Shown here: one piece after another, positions 33,473 to 42,270 of the stretch
How the letters are laid out: each line of letters begins with the position of its first letter
Position numbering within the stretch: the first letter of the stretch is position 1
From: JASLDZ01 sp038226305
GTDB lineage: Bacteria; Pseudomonadota; Alphaproteobacteria; Caulobacterales; Caulobacteraceae
DNA: 64,000 nt
NCBI GenBank assembly: GCA_038226305.1
Contig: JBBRQN010000005.1
Span: 62,001-126,000 of the forward strand
Reading direction: 5' to 3'
Program-made: the position numbers and the translations under genes
The notes under the pieces: generated by a model
The model's database searches: none
Told to the model about the DNA's origin: nothing
What the model saw: the letters and a program-made list of their open reading frames with translations, nothing else

Positions 33473-35404
33473 ATGTCGGAGGTCGCGGAGACGTTGGTGG
33501 CGGAGGTGGAGGCGCAGACCGTGCGTCTCACCCCGCAGGAGCACGAGGGCTCTACGCTCAAAGGCGCGGCCCTGATCGCCGACTACGTCAAACGCCTGCC
33601 CGACACCCCCGGCGTCTACCGCATGCTCGGCGAGGCCGACGAGGTTCTCTACGTCGGCAAGGCCAAGAGCCTGAAGAAGCGCGTGGTGCAGTACGCGCAA
33701 GGGCGGGCGCATAGCCAGCGCCTGCAGCACATGGTGGCGCTCACCCGCTCCATGGAGTTCGTCACCACGCCCACCGAGGCGATGGCGCTCCTGCTGGAGC
33801 AGAACCTGATCAAGCGGCTGAAGCCCCGCTTCAACATCACCCTGCGCGACGACAAGAGCTTCGCCGAGATCATGCTGCGGCGGGATCACGCCACCCCCCA
33901 GATCCGCAAGCACCGGGGCGCCCACACGATCAAGGGCGACTATTTCGGCCCCTTCGCCTCCACCTGGGCGGTGAACCGCACCCTGAACACCCTGCAGAAA
34001 GCGTTCCTGCTGCGCTCCTGCTCGGACAGCGTGTTCGAGACGCGCACGCGCCCCTGCATGCTGCACCAGATCAAACGCTGCTCGGCCCCCTGCACCGGGC
34101 TGATCGACGCCGCGGGCTACGACGCCCTGGTGGCCGAGGCGCACGACTTCCTGCGCGGCAAGTCCAAGTCCGTGAACCAGCGCCTCGTCGCCGAGATGAC
34201 GGAAGCGGCCGAGGCCATGGAGTTCGAGCGCGCCGCCCGTGTGCGAGATCGCATCCGCGCCTTGGCGGGCGTCTCCGCCGAGCAGTCCATCAACCCGGAA
34301 GGCGTGGACGAGGCCGATGTCTTCGCCGTGCACGAGACCGGCGGCCAAGCCTGCGTGCAGGTGTTCTTCTTCCGCGGCGGGCAGAACTGGGGCAACCGCG
34401 CCTACTTCCCCCGCGTGCCCCCCAACGGCGAGCTGGACGCCGGCGGCGTGCTCGATGGGGTGCTCGGCCAGTTCTATGAGGACCGCACGCCGCCGAAGCT
34501 GATCATCCTCAGCCATGCCGTGCCCAACGTGGACCTCTTCACCGAGGCCTTCAGCCTGCGCGCCCGCCGCAAAGTTGAGATGATCGTGCCGGTGAAGGGC
34601 GAGAAGAAGCGCCTCGTGCAACACGCCCTCACCAACGCCCGCGAGGCTCTGGGCCGGCGCATGGCCGAGAGCGGGGCGCAGCAGAAGCTCCTCGCCGGCG
34701 TCTGCGAGGCCTTCAAGCTGGAGGGCTCGCCGGAGCGGATCGAAGTCTACGACAACAGCCACATCTCGGGCACGAACGCGGTGGGCGGCATGATCGTCGC
34801 CGGGCCGGAGGGCTTCCTCAAAGCCCAGTACCGCAAGTTCAACATCAAGAGCACCGAGCTCACCCCCGGCGACGACTACGCCATGATGAAGGAGGTGCTC
34901 ACCCGCCGCTTCACGCGCCTGCAGAAGGAGGCGGAGGAGGGCGACGAGTCCAATCACCCCGACTTGATTCTGGTGGACGGCGGCCAGGGCCAGCTCGACG
35001 TGGCGCTCGCCGTCATGGCCGACCTCGGCGTCGACGACATCTCCGTGGTGGGCGTGGCCAAGGGCCCCGACCGCGATGCGGGGCTGGAGCGGTTCTTCAT
35101 GCCCGGCCGCACCCCCTTCATGCTCGAGCCGAAGGATCCGGTGCTCTACTTCCTGCAGCGCCTGCGCGACGAGGCCCACCGCTTCGCCATCGGCGCCCAC
35201 CGAACCCGCCGCAAGATGGACCTCACCAAGAACCCGCTGGACGAGATCGAGGGCGTCGGCCCGGGAAGGAAGCGCGCCCTCCTGCACACCTTTGGCTCCG
35301 CCCGCGGCGTCTCCCGCGCCTCCGCGGATGATCTGGTGAAGGTGGAGGGCGTGAACCGGGCGCTCGCCGACCGCATCTACGCCTTCTTCCGCAAGGAAGG
35401 GTGA
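33473..35404 (+). CDS. uvrC: Excinuclease ABC subunit C
   Basis: Makes both incisions in nucleotide excision repair. The GIY-YIG nuclease is at the N-terminus (LPDTPGVYRMLGEADEVLYVGKAKSLKKRV), followed by the Cys-rich segment (RTRPCMLHQIKRCSAPCTG), the UVR motif (FERAARVRDRIRALAGV), the RNase H-like 3' domain with DNSHISGTNAVGGM and VDGGQGQLDVAL, and HhH repeats at the C-terminus (GPGRKRALLHTFGSARGV). The ATG at 33473 gives 643 residues; ATG 33464 and GTG 33431 are also in frame and the true start is uncertain. Confidence 0.95.
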   Translation: MSEVAETLVAEVEAQTVRLTPQEHEGSTLKGAALIADYVKRLPDTPGVYRMLGEADEVLYVGKAKSLKKRVVQYAQGRAHSQRLQHMVALTRSMEFVTTPTEAMALLLEQNLIKRLKPRFNITLRDDKSFAEIMLRRDHATPQIRKHRGAHTIKGDYFGPFASTWAVNRTLNTLQKAFLLRSCSDSVFETRTRPCMLHQIKRCSAPCTGLIDAAGYDALVAEAHDFLRGKSKSVNQRLVAEMTEAAEAMEFERAARVRDRIRALAGVSAEQSINPEGVDEADVFAVHETGGQACVQVFFFRGGQNWGNRAYFPRVPPNGELDAGGVLDGVLGQFYEDRTPPKLIILSHAVPNVDLFTEAFSLRARRKVEMIVPVKGEKKRLVQHALTNAREALGRRMAESGAQQKLLAGVCEAFKLEGSPERIEVYDNSHISGTNAVGGMIVAGPEGFLKAQYRKFNIKSTELTPGDDYAMMKEVLTRRFTRLQKEAEEGDESNHPDLILVDGGQGQLDVALAVMADLGVDDISVVGVAKGPDRDAGLERFFMPGRTPFMLEPKDPVLYFLQRLRDEAHRFAIGAHRTRRKMDLTKNPLDEIEGVGPGRKRALLHTFGSARGVSRASADDLVKVEGVNRALADRIYAFFRKEG

Positions 35405-35468
35405 GGGGCGAACAGCGCCGGCCGTCGCGCCCGCAGCACCCGCTCGCCCTTGATGTGGCGAGACCCCT

Positions 35469-35519
35469 CACCCTCCCATTCTGCGAATGGGCGTCTCCTT
35501 CTCCGGCAAGGGGAGGGTG
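35469..35519. repeat. Nested palindromic intergenic element after uvrC
   Basis: CACCCTCCC (35469-35477) and its exact reverse complement (35511-35519) bracket an inner perfect stem CCCATTC-TGC-GAATGGG (35475-35491). The element lies 65 bases after uvrC in a non-coding 246-bp stretch before the DUF2141 gene. It resembles the REP-like palindromes (CACCCTCCC...GGGAGGGTG) that are scattered in many GC-rich alphaproteobacterial genomes. Only one copy is seen here, so the repetitive nature is assumed from pattern. Confidence 0.55.
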
Positions 35520-35650
35520 CCTGACCTCGCGAAGACCTCCCGTTCGACCAATCTTTCGGCCCTTCGCTCTCACAGAGTTCTCCATTGACGCGTCCCATTG
35601 CTCTGTCACACAGAGTGCTCGTCGCCACTGGGGCGGCATGGAGACAGACG

Positions 35651-36079
35651 ATGAAGACCATCATGGCGTTGGCCGCCGCAGCGACGCTGGCGGCGGGTGC
35701 GGCTCGGGCGGCGACGGTCGAGGTGACGCTCACCGGCGTGCAGCCCAAGGGCGGGCACATCCTGACGGCCCTGCAGACCCGCGATCAGTTCATGCGCCCC
35801 GCCGCGGTGACGGGCCGGATGCTGGCTGGCGACACCTCTGGAACCGTCACATTCACCCTCGACGTACCGGCTGGCGAATACGCCCTGTCGGTGCTGCATG
35901 ACGCCGACGACAGCCGCGGCATGACCACCGCCACCGGCGGCAAGCCCACCGAGGGCTGGGGCTTTCGCGAAGGCGTGACCCTGCACGGCGTGCCGAGCTT
36001 CGACCAGGTGTCGACCCAGGTGCGCGAGGGCGCGGGCGTGACGAAGATCGTCGTGCCGATGACCTACCCCGCCGGCTGA
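35651..36079 (+). CDS. DUF2141-type secreted protein
   Basis: A 142-residue protein with a signal peptide (MKTIMALAAAATLAAGAARAA) and a beta-rich domain: VEVTLTGVQPKGGHILTALQTRDQF, VTFTLDVPAGEYALSVLHDADDSRGM, GKPTEGWGFREG and KIVVPMTYPAG. GEYALSVLHDADD and GWGFS/R match DUF2141. Function is unknown; the fold resembles small surface or calycin-like beta sandwiches. ATG 35651 is preferred over 35585 because the signal peptide starts there. Confidence 0.82.
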   Translation: MKTIMALAAAATLAAGAARAATVEVTLTGVQPKGGHILTALQTRDQFMRPAAVTGRMLAGDTSGTVTFTLDVPAGEYALSVLHDADDSRGMTTATGGKPTEGWGFREGVTLHGVPSFDQVSTQVREGAGVTKIVVPMTYPAG

Positions 36080-36100
36080 TCCGCCAAACGCGGCGGCGAG

Positions 36101-36127
36101 GAGAGGGCGGCCGGCCGGCGCCCTCTC
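36101..36127 (+). terminator. Terminator hairpin after the DUF2141 gene
   Basis: GAGAGGGCG (36101-36109) pairs perfectly with CGCCCTCTC (36119-36127) around a 9-nt loop, 22 bases after the stop codon. No T-run follows. Confidence 0.65.
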
Positions 36128-36182
36128 ACCACCGCCTCCGATTCACGCCATGCTCAACCGCGATCCTGGAGCGCTACACCCC

Positions 36183-36731
36183 ATGACCCTCACCCGTGAC
36201 GAGGCCGCCAAGGCCATCGCCGAGATGGAGACGGCGCAGCGCCGATCGTCGGTGCTGGCCCGCTACTCGGCGGGCGGACCGATCCTGATGATCTGGGGCG
36301 TGGAGTGGTTCATCTGCAACCTCGTCTCCCAATACGGCGGGTCGGCGGCTAACTGGATCTGGCCCGTGGCTACCGTGGTGACCATCGGCCTCACCTTCTG
36401 GATGTCGCGGGGGCGCGGCGCCGTGCCGGCCCGCAAGAGCTGGAAGGCCTTCGGCACCTCCGCAGCCATCGCCGGCTTCTTCTTCGGCCTGTTCACCGTG
36501 CTGAAGCTGACCGACATGCACGCGGTGAACGCGGTCATCTCGCTGGCGGTGGCGGGGGCCTATGTGGTGGTCGGCATCTGGACCGGTGCCCGCTACGCAT
36601 GGCTGGGAGCGGCCCTGTTCCTTGCGATCATGCTGGGGTGGATCGCCTTCCCTCAGGTATTCTACCTGTGGATGGCTCTGGTGGGCGGGGGTGCGCTGTT
36701 CCTCGGCGGCTTCTGGCTGCGGAAGGCCTGA
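36183..36731 (+). CDS. Integral membrane protein of unknown function
   Basis: A 182-residue protein with about five hydrophobic spans after a charged N-terminal helix (RDEAAKAIAEMETAQRRSSVLARYS): GGPILMIWGVEWFICNL, NWIWPVATVVTIGLTFWM, AIAGFFFGLFTVLKL, AVNAVISLAVAGAYVVVGIWTG and FPQVFYLWMALVGGGALFLGGFW. I do not recognise a named family. The next gene, a winged-helix protein, starts 4 bases after its stop, a recurring gene pair in alphaproteobacteria and probably a membrane protein with its regulator. ATG 36183 replaces an upstream in-frame ATG at 36150. Confidence 0.65.
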   Translation: MTLTRDEAAKAIAEMETAQRRSSVLARYSAGGPILMIWGVEWFICNLVSQYGGSAANWIWPVATVVTIGLTFWMSRGRGAVPARKSWKAFGTSAAIAGFFFGLFTVLKLTDMHAVNAVISLAVAGAYVVVGIWTGARYAWLGAALFLAIMLGWIAFPQVFYLWMALVGGGALFLGGFWLRKA

Positions 36732-36734
36732 AGT

Positions 36735-37028
36735 ATGGCCCAGGCGGACGAGATCATCCACCAGTCCGTGCGGCTGAAGATCATGTCGGCGCTGGCGGCG
36801 CCCGACGCTTGCGAGCCCATCGAGTTCGCCCGCCTGAAAGCGATCGCGGGCGCCACGGACGGCAACCTCGGCGCCCATCTCGTGACGCTGGAGGGCGCGG
36901 GCTACATCGACATCCACAAGGATTTCGTCGGCAAGAAGCCCCGCACCCGCGCCAGCGCCACCGCTGCCGGCCGCGCCGCCTTCCGCGATCACGTGGCCTA
37001 TCTGCGCGGTGTTCTGGACGGGCTTTGA
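36735..37028 (+). CDS. Winged-helix transcriptional regulator
   Basis: A 97-residue single-domain DNA-binding protein (HTH_34/MarR-type): RLKIMSALAAPDACEPIEFARLKAIAGATDGNLGAHLVTLEGAGYIDIHKDFVGKKPRTRASATAAGRAAFRDHVAYLRGVL. The recognition helix would be DGNLGAHLVTLE and the wing KKPRTRASAT. It is encoded directly after a membrane protein and may control it or respond to it. No operator sequence was found. Confidence 0.85.
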   Translation: MAQADEIIHQSVRLKIMSALAAPDACEPIEFARLKAIAGATDGNLGAHLVTLEGAGYIDIHKDFVGKKPRTRASATAAGRAAFRDHVAYLRGVLDGL

Positions 37029-37078
37029 TCCACGGCATTAACCCTATGCGAGGCTAAGGGCAGGCATCGTCGCCGACG

Positions 37079-38632
37079 ATGACCGCCCTTCGCCCGGATC
37101 GCGAGAGCTTGAGTCGGTGGGGCCCCATCGCCCTGCCGCTCCTGTGCCTGATCGCGTCTGTTCCCCTGAAGATCTGGACCGATGCGGGCGGCCCCCTGTG
37201 GCTGGACGAGGGCTGGACGCTGGCGATCGTCCAGACCCGGGGGGCGGCCTTCCTTCACGAACTGGGGTGGGACCCGAACCCGCCGCTCTACTTCGTGACG
37301 CTGAAGGCCTGGACGGCGCTGGCGGGCTTTTCCAACACCGCCCTGCGTGCGCCCAGCGTACTCGCCGCCATCGCCTCGCCCCTGTTTGCTTTCCTGCCCG
37401 GAACGGGCCTAGCGCGACGGGAGCGGTGGATGTGGGCGGCGCTGATTGCCCTGTGGATTCCCGGCGTGTTCTTCGCTCAGGAGGCGCGGGGGTATTCCCT
37501 CCTGTTCGCTCTGGAGGTGGCGGCGGCGGCGTTGTTCCTGCGGGTGCTGGCTGCGCCGACTGTCGCCAGAGCCGCGACGTGGTGCGCCGCCGCGGGCCTG
37601 TGCCTCCTAACCCATCACCACGCCCTGATCCTGGCGGCCCTGCAGGGGTTCGCGCTGCTCGCGGTGCATCGGCAGAGGGCCCTGCGGCTGTGGCCCGCGG
37701 CGCTCCTGTTTCTGCCCGCGTTCGGCTGGCTGATCCTGCACGCGCACCGCGTCGCCGCCTTCGCCGAACCCGCCTTCGCCTGGTATCCGCCGATGGAGCC
37801 GGAAGACGCTGCGGCGGCGATCGACTACGGCCTCGGCGGCCGGACCCTGTGGGTCGCGACCGGCGGCATGGCCGTCATCGGCATCGCCTGGCGGCGGTGG
37901 TTTCCCGACGGCACGGAGGAGCCCGGCGAGCGGGTGGTGCCGCCGATGCTGTGGGTGCCGGTGATCTGCGCTGCCCTGGGCCTGACGCTGGTGACCGCGA
38001 TGGGCTACCTGCGCCCGAGCTTCGCGTTCCGCTACCTCACCCCCTATGCGCCGGGGCTGATGCTGGCCCTGCCGCTCGTGTTGCGAGCCGCGGCCGGGCG
38101 ACGGGCCGGGGTGCTCGGCGGGGTGGTGATCAGCCTTGCGCTGACGTTCGCCACGATCGTGGGCATCACGGCCGACAACGTCAGCCGCCGCAGCCTGCAG
38201 TACGAGACTGCCAGCGCCGACCTGATGGCCTCGCACGCCCGGCATGTGGCGTTCCTGTGGGACAACCCGACCAACCGCGTGCTGACGCCGGCCGAGCGGC
38301 TGACCCTGGCCCGCACCTTCTTCGACCGCCGCCGCTATCCCGTGAATGTGGAGGCGCTGGTGACGGGGCCGACCGACGACCCTGCGGCAGTGCTCTTCGC
38401 CCACGCGCCCGCTGCAGGAGACGGGTTCATCTGGCTGTACGACCTGCGGGTTCCGGGCACGGCGGCCAAGCTGAGCCCGCCCCGGTCTTCGCCGCAACGC
38501 CGGGGCCTGGCCTGCCACCAGTACACGCCCGATTCGGGTTCGATGGGCGTGCTCGCCTGCCGCCGGGTCGACCCCGCCTCACTCCCGGATACAGCCACGA
38601 ACTCGCCAAAGCCTGCCCCTCCCCCTAGATAG
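37079..38632 (+). CDS. GT-C-type glycosyltransferase (family 39-like) membrane protein
   Basis: A 517-residue multi-spanning protein. The first loop has LWLDEGWTLAIVQTRG, the Asp-Glu pair used by GT39/ArnT-like enzymes that take sugars from polyprenyl phosphates. The segment DPNPPLYFVTLKAWTALAGFSNTALRAPSVL follows, typical of the family. Several hydrophobic helices run to residue ~390, then a soluble periplasmic part (MASHARHVAFLWDNPTN...) to the end. The glycosyl donor and acceptor are unknown. It starts 50 bases after the regulator gene and ends 8 bases before mnmA. Confidence 0.82.
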   Translation: MTALRPDRESLSRWGPIALPLLCLIASVPLKIWTDAGGPLWLDEGWTLAIVQTRGAAFLHELGWDPNPPLYFVTLKAWTALAGFSNTALRAPSVLAAIASPLFAFLPGTGLARRERWMWAALIALWIPGVFFAQEARGYSLLFALEVAAAALFLRVLAAPTVARAATWCAAAGLCLLTHHHALILAALQGFALLAVHRQRALRLWPAALLFLPAFGWLILHAHRVAAFAEPAFAWYPPMEPEDAAAAIDYGLGGRTLWVATGGMAVIGIAWRRWFPDGTEEPGERVVPPMLWVPVICAALGLTLVTAMGYLRPSFAFRYLTPYAPGLMLALPLVLRAAAGRRAGVLGGVVISLALTFATIVGITADNVSRRSLQYETASADLMASHARHVAFLWDNPTNRVLTPAERLTLARTFFDRRRYPVNVEALVTGPTDDPAAVLFAHAPAAGDGFIWLYDLRVPGTAAKLSPPRSSPQRRGLACHQYTPDSGSMGVLACRRVDPASLPDTATNSPKPAPPPR

Positions 38633-38640
38633 GGCAGGTC

Positions 38641-39846
38641 ATGACCTCCGCCCCCGACAGCCTGCCCGATAGCCTGGATGCCGTCGCCGCCCGGGTGGCC
38701 TCGCCGCAGGCGCTCGGGCTGGCGCCGGGTGCGCGCGTGGTCGCCGCCATGTCGGGCGGCGTGGACTCCACCGTGGCCGCGGGCCTCCTCGCCCGGTCGG
38801 GGTTCGAGGTGGTGGGCGTCACGCTGCAGCTCTACGACCACGGGGCGAAGGCCAAGCGGCTGGGAGCGTGCTGCGCCGGGCAGGACATCCGCGACGCGCG
38901 CGCCGCGTCCGAGAAGCTCGGCATCGCCCACTACGTGCTCGACTACGAAAGCCGCTTTCGCGAGAGCGTGATCGACGACTTCGCCGACAGCTACCTGCGG
39001 GGCGAGACGCCCATTCCCTGCATCCGCTGCAACCAGACGGTGAAGTTCCGCGACCTGTCCGAAGTGGCGCGCGACCTGGGCGCCGAGGCGATGGTCACCG
39101 GCCACTACGTCCGCCGCCTCATGGGCGAGGGCGGGCCGGAGCTGCATCGCGCGGTGGATGCGGCGCGAGACCAGAGCTGGTTCCTGTTCGCCACCACGCG
39201 CGAGCAGCTCGCCTTCCTGCGCTTCCCGCTGGGTGCCCTGCCAAAGCCGCAGGTGCGCGCTCTGGCGGCCGAGCTCGGCCTGGCGGTGGCCGACAAGCCC
39301 GACAGCCAGGACATCTGCTTCGTGCCGGAGGGCAAGTATTCCACCCTGATAGACAAGCTGCGCCCCGGCTCGGTGGGGGAGGGCGACGTGGTGCACGAAG
39401 ACGGTCGCGTGCTCGGCCGTCATCTCGGCGTCAGCCGCTACACCGTCGGGCAGCGCCGGGGGCTGAACCTCGGCCTGCACGAGGCGCTGTTCGTGACCGG
39501 CATTGATGCGCCCAACCGGCGGGTGATGGTGGGGCCGCGCGAGTCTCTGCTCACCGCCTCGCTGAGTGTTGGCGAGCAGAACTGGCTGGGCGATGGGCCG
39601 ACCTTCGCCGCCGCCTGCGATGCCCGCCTGCCGGTGCTCGCCCGAGTGCGGTCTGGAGGCGAGCCCGTGCCTGCGCGGCTGTCGGCGTCAGGCGAGGTGG
39701 TGTTCGAAGCGGCGCAAGAGGGGGTGTCGCCGGGCCAAGCCTGCGTGCTCTACGACCCGGCCGAGCCCACCCGCGTGCTCGGCGGGGGGTTCATCACGAG
39801 CACCGTGCGGGCGATCGCGACCGTGCCTCAGCCCGTGCCGGCCTGA
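38641..39846 (+). CDS. mnmA: tRNA-specific 2-thiouridylase MnmA
   Basis: Adds sulfur to wobble U34 in tRNAs for Lys, Glu and Gln. The PP-loop is AAMSGGVDSTVAAGLL, with the nucleophilic Cys in IPCIRCNQTVKFRDL and the second Cys in SQDICFVPEGKY. The C-terminal beta-barrel begins ...GQRRGLNLGLHEALFVTGID. 401 residues is slightly longer than usual (~370) because of a ~30-residue N-terminal leader before the PP-loop; later in-frame starts are possible. It ends 8 bases from a convergent MAPEG gene. Confidence 0.96.
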   Translation: MTSAPDSLPDSLDAVAARVASPQALGLAPGARVVAAMSGGVDSTVAAGLLARSGFEVVGVTLQLYDHGAKAKRLGACCAGQDIRDARAASEKLGIAHYVLDYESRFRESVIDDFADSYLRGETPIPCIRCNQTVKFRDLSEVARDLGAEAMVTGHYVRRLMGEGGPELHRAVDAARDQSWFLFATTREQLAFLRFPLGALPKPQVRALAAELGLAVADKPDSQDICFVPEGKYSTLIDKLRPGSVGEGDVVHEDGRVLGRHLGVSRYTVGQRRGLNLGLHEALFVTGIDAPNRRVMVGPRESLLTASLSVGEQNWLGDGPTFAAACDARLPVLARVRSGGEPVPARLSASGEVVFEAAQEGVSPGQACVLYDPAEPTRVLGGGFITSTVRAIATVPQPVPA

Positions 39847-39853
39847 GCGGCGA

Positions 39854-40270
39854 TTAGGGTGCGCTGAAGATCACCAGCAGCACGCCCGTGGCCAGCATGA
39901 CGATCCAGGTGAACAGGGTGCCGATGGCGCGGCCCGGACTGGCGGACGAACTGCGGCTGAGGCCCACCCCGTGCGCCACCCGTCCGATGAAGAGGGCCCC
40001 GCCCAGGGCATGGATAAGAAGCGCAGGGGCCCCCACCGCGGCCAGCACGGCCAGGCCCACGAGGCAGACCGGTACATATTCGACGGCATTGCCGAAGGCG
40101 CGGCTGGCCCGCACCAAGTCCGGCACACCTTCGTCTCCGATCATCACCTTGTGGGCTCGCCGCTGCCGCACGACCAGCAGCGACAGCACGAGAAGGAGCA
40201 GCAGGTTCAGGCCCGTCCACAAGGCGGCGGCATGGCCGGCGGAGGAGACGACGATCTGCTGGGGATCCAT
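39854..40270 (-). CDS. MAPEG family membrane protein
   Basis: A 138-residue four-helix protein: ALWTGLNLLLLLVLSLLVVRQRRAHKVMIGDEG, then RASRAFGNAVEYVPVCLVGLAVLAAVGAP, LIHALGGALFIGRVAHGVGLSR and TLFTWIVMLATGVLLVIF. The RAxxAFGNAVEYVP and HxLGxALxxGRxxHAxG patterns are those of bacterial MAPEG proteins, relatives of microsomal glutathione transferases. The specific substrate is unknown. Confidence 0.9.
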   Translation of the reverse strand: MDPQQIVVSSAGHAAALWTGLNLLLLLVLSLLVVRQRRAHKVMIGDEGVPDLVRASRAFGNAVEYVPVCLVGLAVLAAVGAPALLIHALGGALFIGRVAHGVGLSRSSSASPGRAIGTLFTWIVMLATGVLLVIFSAP

Positions 40271-40369
40271 GGGCGGCGACTCGTCAGTCCGCGAAGGCGT
40301 GCGGCGACGCGAGCTTAACCTTTCGCCGCGGCTACGCTACCCGCGCCCGGTGTGGCGGTCGTTCACGGC

Positions 40370-41227
40370 ATGGCAGTGAGCGAAACGCGGGCGCCGATCC
40401 TGGTCCTCGGGGCCACAAGCCTCGTCGGGCGGTTCGTGCCGGCGCAGGCTTCGGCCGAGGGCCGCTCGCTGATCGCCGTGAGCCGCGATCCGCCTGAGCC
40501 GACCCCGGGCCTCGGCTGGCTGCGGGCAGACCTGACGACGCCGGACATGCGGTTGCCTGCCGCGGAGGCGGTGCTCAGCCTGTCGCCGATCTGGCTCCTA
40601 CCCCAGGCCCTGCCGGCGCTGGAGAGGGCAGGCGTGCGGCGGATCGTGGCCATGTCGTCCACTAGCCGCTTCACCAAGACCGGCTCGCCTGAGCCGAAGG
40701 AACGCGCCGTCGCCAAGTCCCTGGCCGATGCGGAGGATGCGCTTGCCGCTTTCTGCGAGCCCCGCGGCATCGGCTGGACGGTGCTGCGCCCGACGCTGAT
40801 CTATGCCGAAGGAGCCGACCAGAACGTGTCGCGCCTGGCCGGGCTGATCCGGCGCTTCCGCGTGCTGCCGATCTCCGGCGCCGGAGTCGGCCTGCGCCAG
40901 CCGGTGCATGCGCAGGACCTGGCAGCCGTCGCCCTCGCTGCCCTCGACCGCCCTGAAGCGCTGAACCGCGCCTACGACCTCCCCGGTGGCGAAACGCTGA
41001 CCTATCGCGCCATGGCGGAGCGGGTGTTCGAGGGGCTGGGAATGCGCCCCGCCATCGTCTCCGTGCCGCCGCCCCTGTGGAGGCTGGCGCTGGCCGTCGC
41101 CTCGCCGATCCTGCCTGGCGCCACGGCCGCCATGGGCGATCGCATGTCTGCCGACCTCGTGTTCGACGCCGAACCGGCGAAGCGAGACCTCTGCTGGTCG
41201 CCGCGAGCGTTCCGGCCCCGCTTCTAG
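40370..41227 (+). CDS. NAD(P)-dependent epimerase/dehydratase-like (extended SDR) protein
   Basis: A 285-residue Rossmann-fold protein: PILVLGATSLVGRFVPAQ (NAD(P) loop GATSLVG), LRADLTT, AMSSTSRFTKTGSPEPKERAVAKSL, WTVLRPTLIYAEG and QPVHAQDLAAVALAALDRPEAL. The Tyr-x-x-x-Lys pair is not visible, and the SSTSRFTK region suggests an atypical or non-catalytic member related to NAD(P)H-binding ubiquinone/nmrA-like proteins. ATG 40370 was chosen over GTG 40352. It overlaps the convergent VOC gene by four bases. Confidence 0.8.
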   Translation: MAVSETRAPILVLGATSLVGRFVPAQASAEGRSLIAVSRDPPEPTPGLGWLRADLTTPDMRLPAAEAVLSLSPIWLLPQALPALERAGVRRIVAMSSTSRFTKTGSPEPKERAVAKSLADAEDALAAFCEPRGIGWTVLRPTLIYAEGADQNVSRLAGLIRRFRVLPISGAGVGLRQPVHAQDLAAVALAALDRPEALNRAYDLPGGETLTYRAMAERVFEGLGMRPAIVSVPPPLWRLALAVASPILPGATAAMGDRMSADLVFDAEPAKRDLCWSPRAFRPRF

Positions 41228-41565
41228 CCGTAGCTCACCATGGCAAGCTCGGTGCCCGCAGGATCTCGGAAGTGGAAGCGCCGCCCGCCGGGAAAGGCGA
41301 AGATCGGCTTCACGATGGGAGCGCCAGCACCAATCACCCTCGCCAGCATGGCCTCGAGATCGGTGGCGTAGAGAATCGGCAGGGGAGCGGCCGGCGCCTC
41401 CGTCTCGTCGGACTGGAAGCCCCCGTCCAGGCCCTCGGCAAAACCCGCGTAGGTCGGGCCATAGTCGGTGAAGGTCCAGCCGAAGACGGAGCCGTAGAAC
41501 GCCTTCGTGGCGGCCATGTCGCCGCCGGGCAGCTCCAGATATGCCAGCTTGCCGTCTTCGTTCAT
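41224..41565 (-). CDS. VOC (glyoxalase/dioxygenase-fold) protein
   Basis: A 113-residue single VOC domain: GKLAYLELPGGDMAATKAFYGSVFGWTFTDYGPTYAGFAE, then LYATDLEAMLARVIGAGAPIVKPIFAFPGGRRFHFRDPAGTELAMVSY. This is the common arrangement of two beta-alpha-beta-beta-beta units; such proteins bind metals or small organic ligands. No substrate can be named. The gene stands alone upstream of the methyltransferase gene on the same strand. Confidence 0.87.
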   Translation of the reverse strand: MNEDGKLAYLELPGGDMAATKAFYGSVFGWTFTDYGPTYAGFAEGLDGGFQSDETEAPAAPLPILYATDLEAMLARVIGAGAPIVKPIFAFPGGRRFHFRDPAGTELAMVSYG

Positions 41566-41607
41566 CTTCGCCCCCGGTGCATGTTCTGTATGTGTTCTAG
41601 AGGCGGT

Positions 41608-42270
41608 TCACACCATCGTCCACACGCCGGTGCGTTTCACGGCATGATCCTCGAGCTCACGGGTGGTCTGCACGCGGTACTCTGCCAGCGGCAGCAGCCC
41701 CGTCGCGTCGAAATAGCTGCGATGCGGATCGCCGATCAGTACCGTGGAGCCTCCTGCCCTCGCGAGTGAAAGCCACGCCCGCACCCGCTCCGCCACGGGT
41801 TTCTCGTAGGCGATGTCGCCCGCGCAGATCACGTCAAACGGGCGCGGGGCGCTGTCGAGCAGGTTCACGTCGGTGAACGTCACCTGCACATCGTTGGCCT
41901 CGGCGTTGAGGGCGACGGCCGCGGCGCAGAACCCGTCGATGTCCGCGCAGGTCACCGAGGCCGCCCCCGCCTGCATCGCCGCGATGCCGATGAGGCCGGA
42001 TCCGGTGGCGAAATCCAGCACCCGCTTGCCCGCAACGGCTGAGGGATTGTCCAAAAGCCAGCGCGCCAGCCCCTGTCCGCCCGCCCAGGCAAAGGCCCAG
42101 AAGGGCGGGGGCAGGCCGATCTCCTCCAGCGCCTCCTCGGTCATGCGCCAGATGGGCGTAACCTCATCGGCGAGGTGAAGCTGCAACTCGGGCACGTGCG
42201 GCGGCCGCTGCAGGCGCGTGTTGGCAAGGATGAAGGCGCGCCGCTCGTCGGGCGGGATGACCCGGCTCAC
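41608..42270 (-). CDS. Class I methyltransferase, ETFB lysine methyltransferase-like
   Basis: A 220-residue SAM-dependent methyltransferase. The segment LPPPFWAFAWAGGQGLARWLLDNPSAVAGKRVLDFATGSGLIGIAA closely follows the (P)P-[FY]W-A-F-x-W-x-GGQ-x-LARY pattern of ETFB lysine methyltransferase (METTL20) and its bacterial homologues, which methylate the electron-transfer flavoprotein beta subunit. Alternatively it would be annotated as a PrmA-like (L11) methyltransferase. The GTG 42270 overlaps the stop of the DUF3298 gene by four bases. Confidence 0.82.
   Translation of the reverse strand: MSRVIPPDERRAFILANTRLQRPPHVPELQLHLADEVTPIWRMTEEALEEIGLPPPFWAFAWAGGQGLARWLLDNPSAVAGKRVLDFATGSGLIGIAAMQAGAASVTCADIDGFCAAAVALNAEANDVQVTFTDVNLLDSAPRPFDVICAGDIAYEKPVAERVRAWLSLARAGGSTVLIGDPHRSYFDATGLLPLAEYRVQTTRELEDHAVKRTGVWTMV

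Noticed and set aside
33401..35287. A 628-residue open frame antisense to uvrC
   Set aside because: Low-complexity His/Gly/Leu-rich composition typical of antisense frames in GC-rich DNA; uvrC is unambiguous on the other strand.
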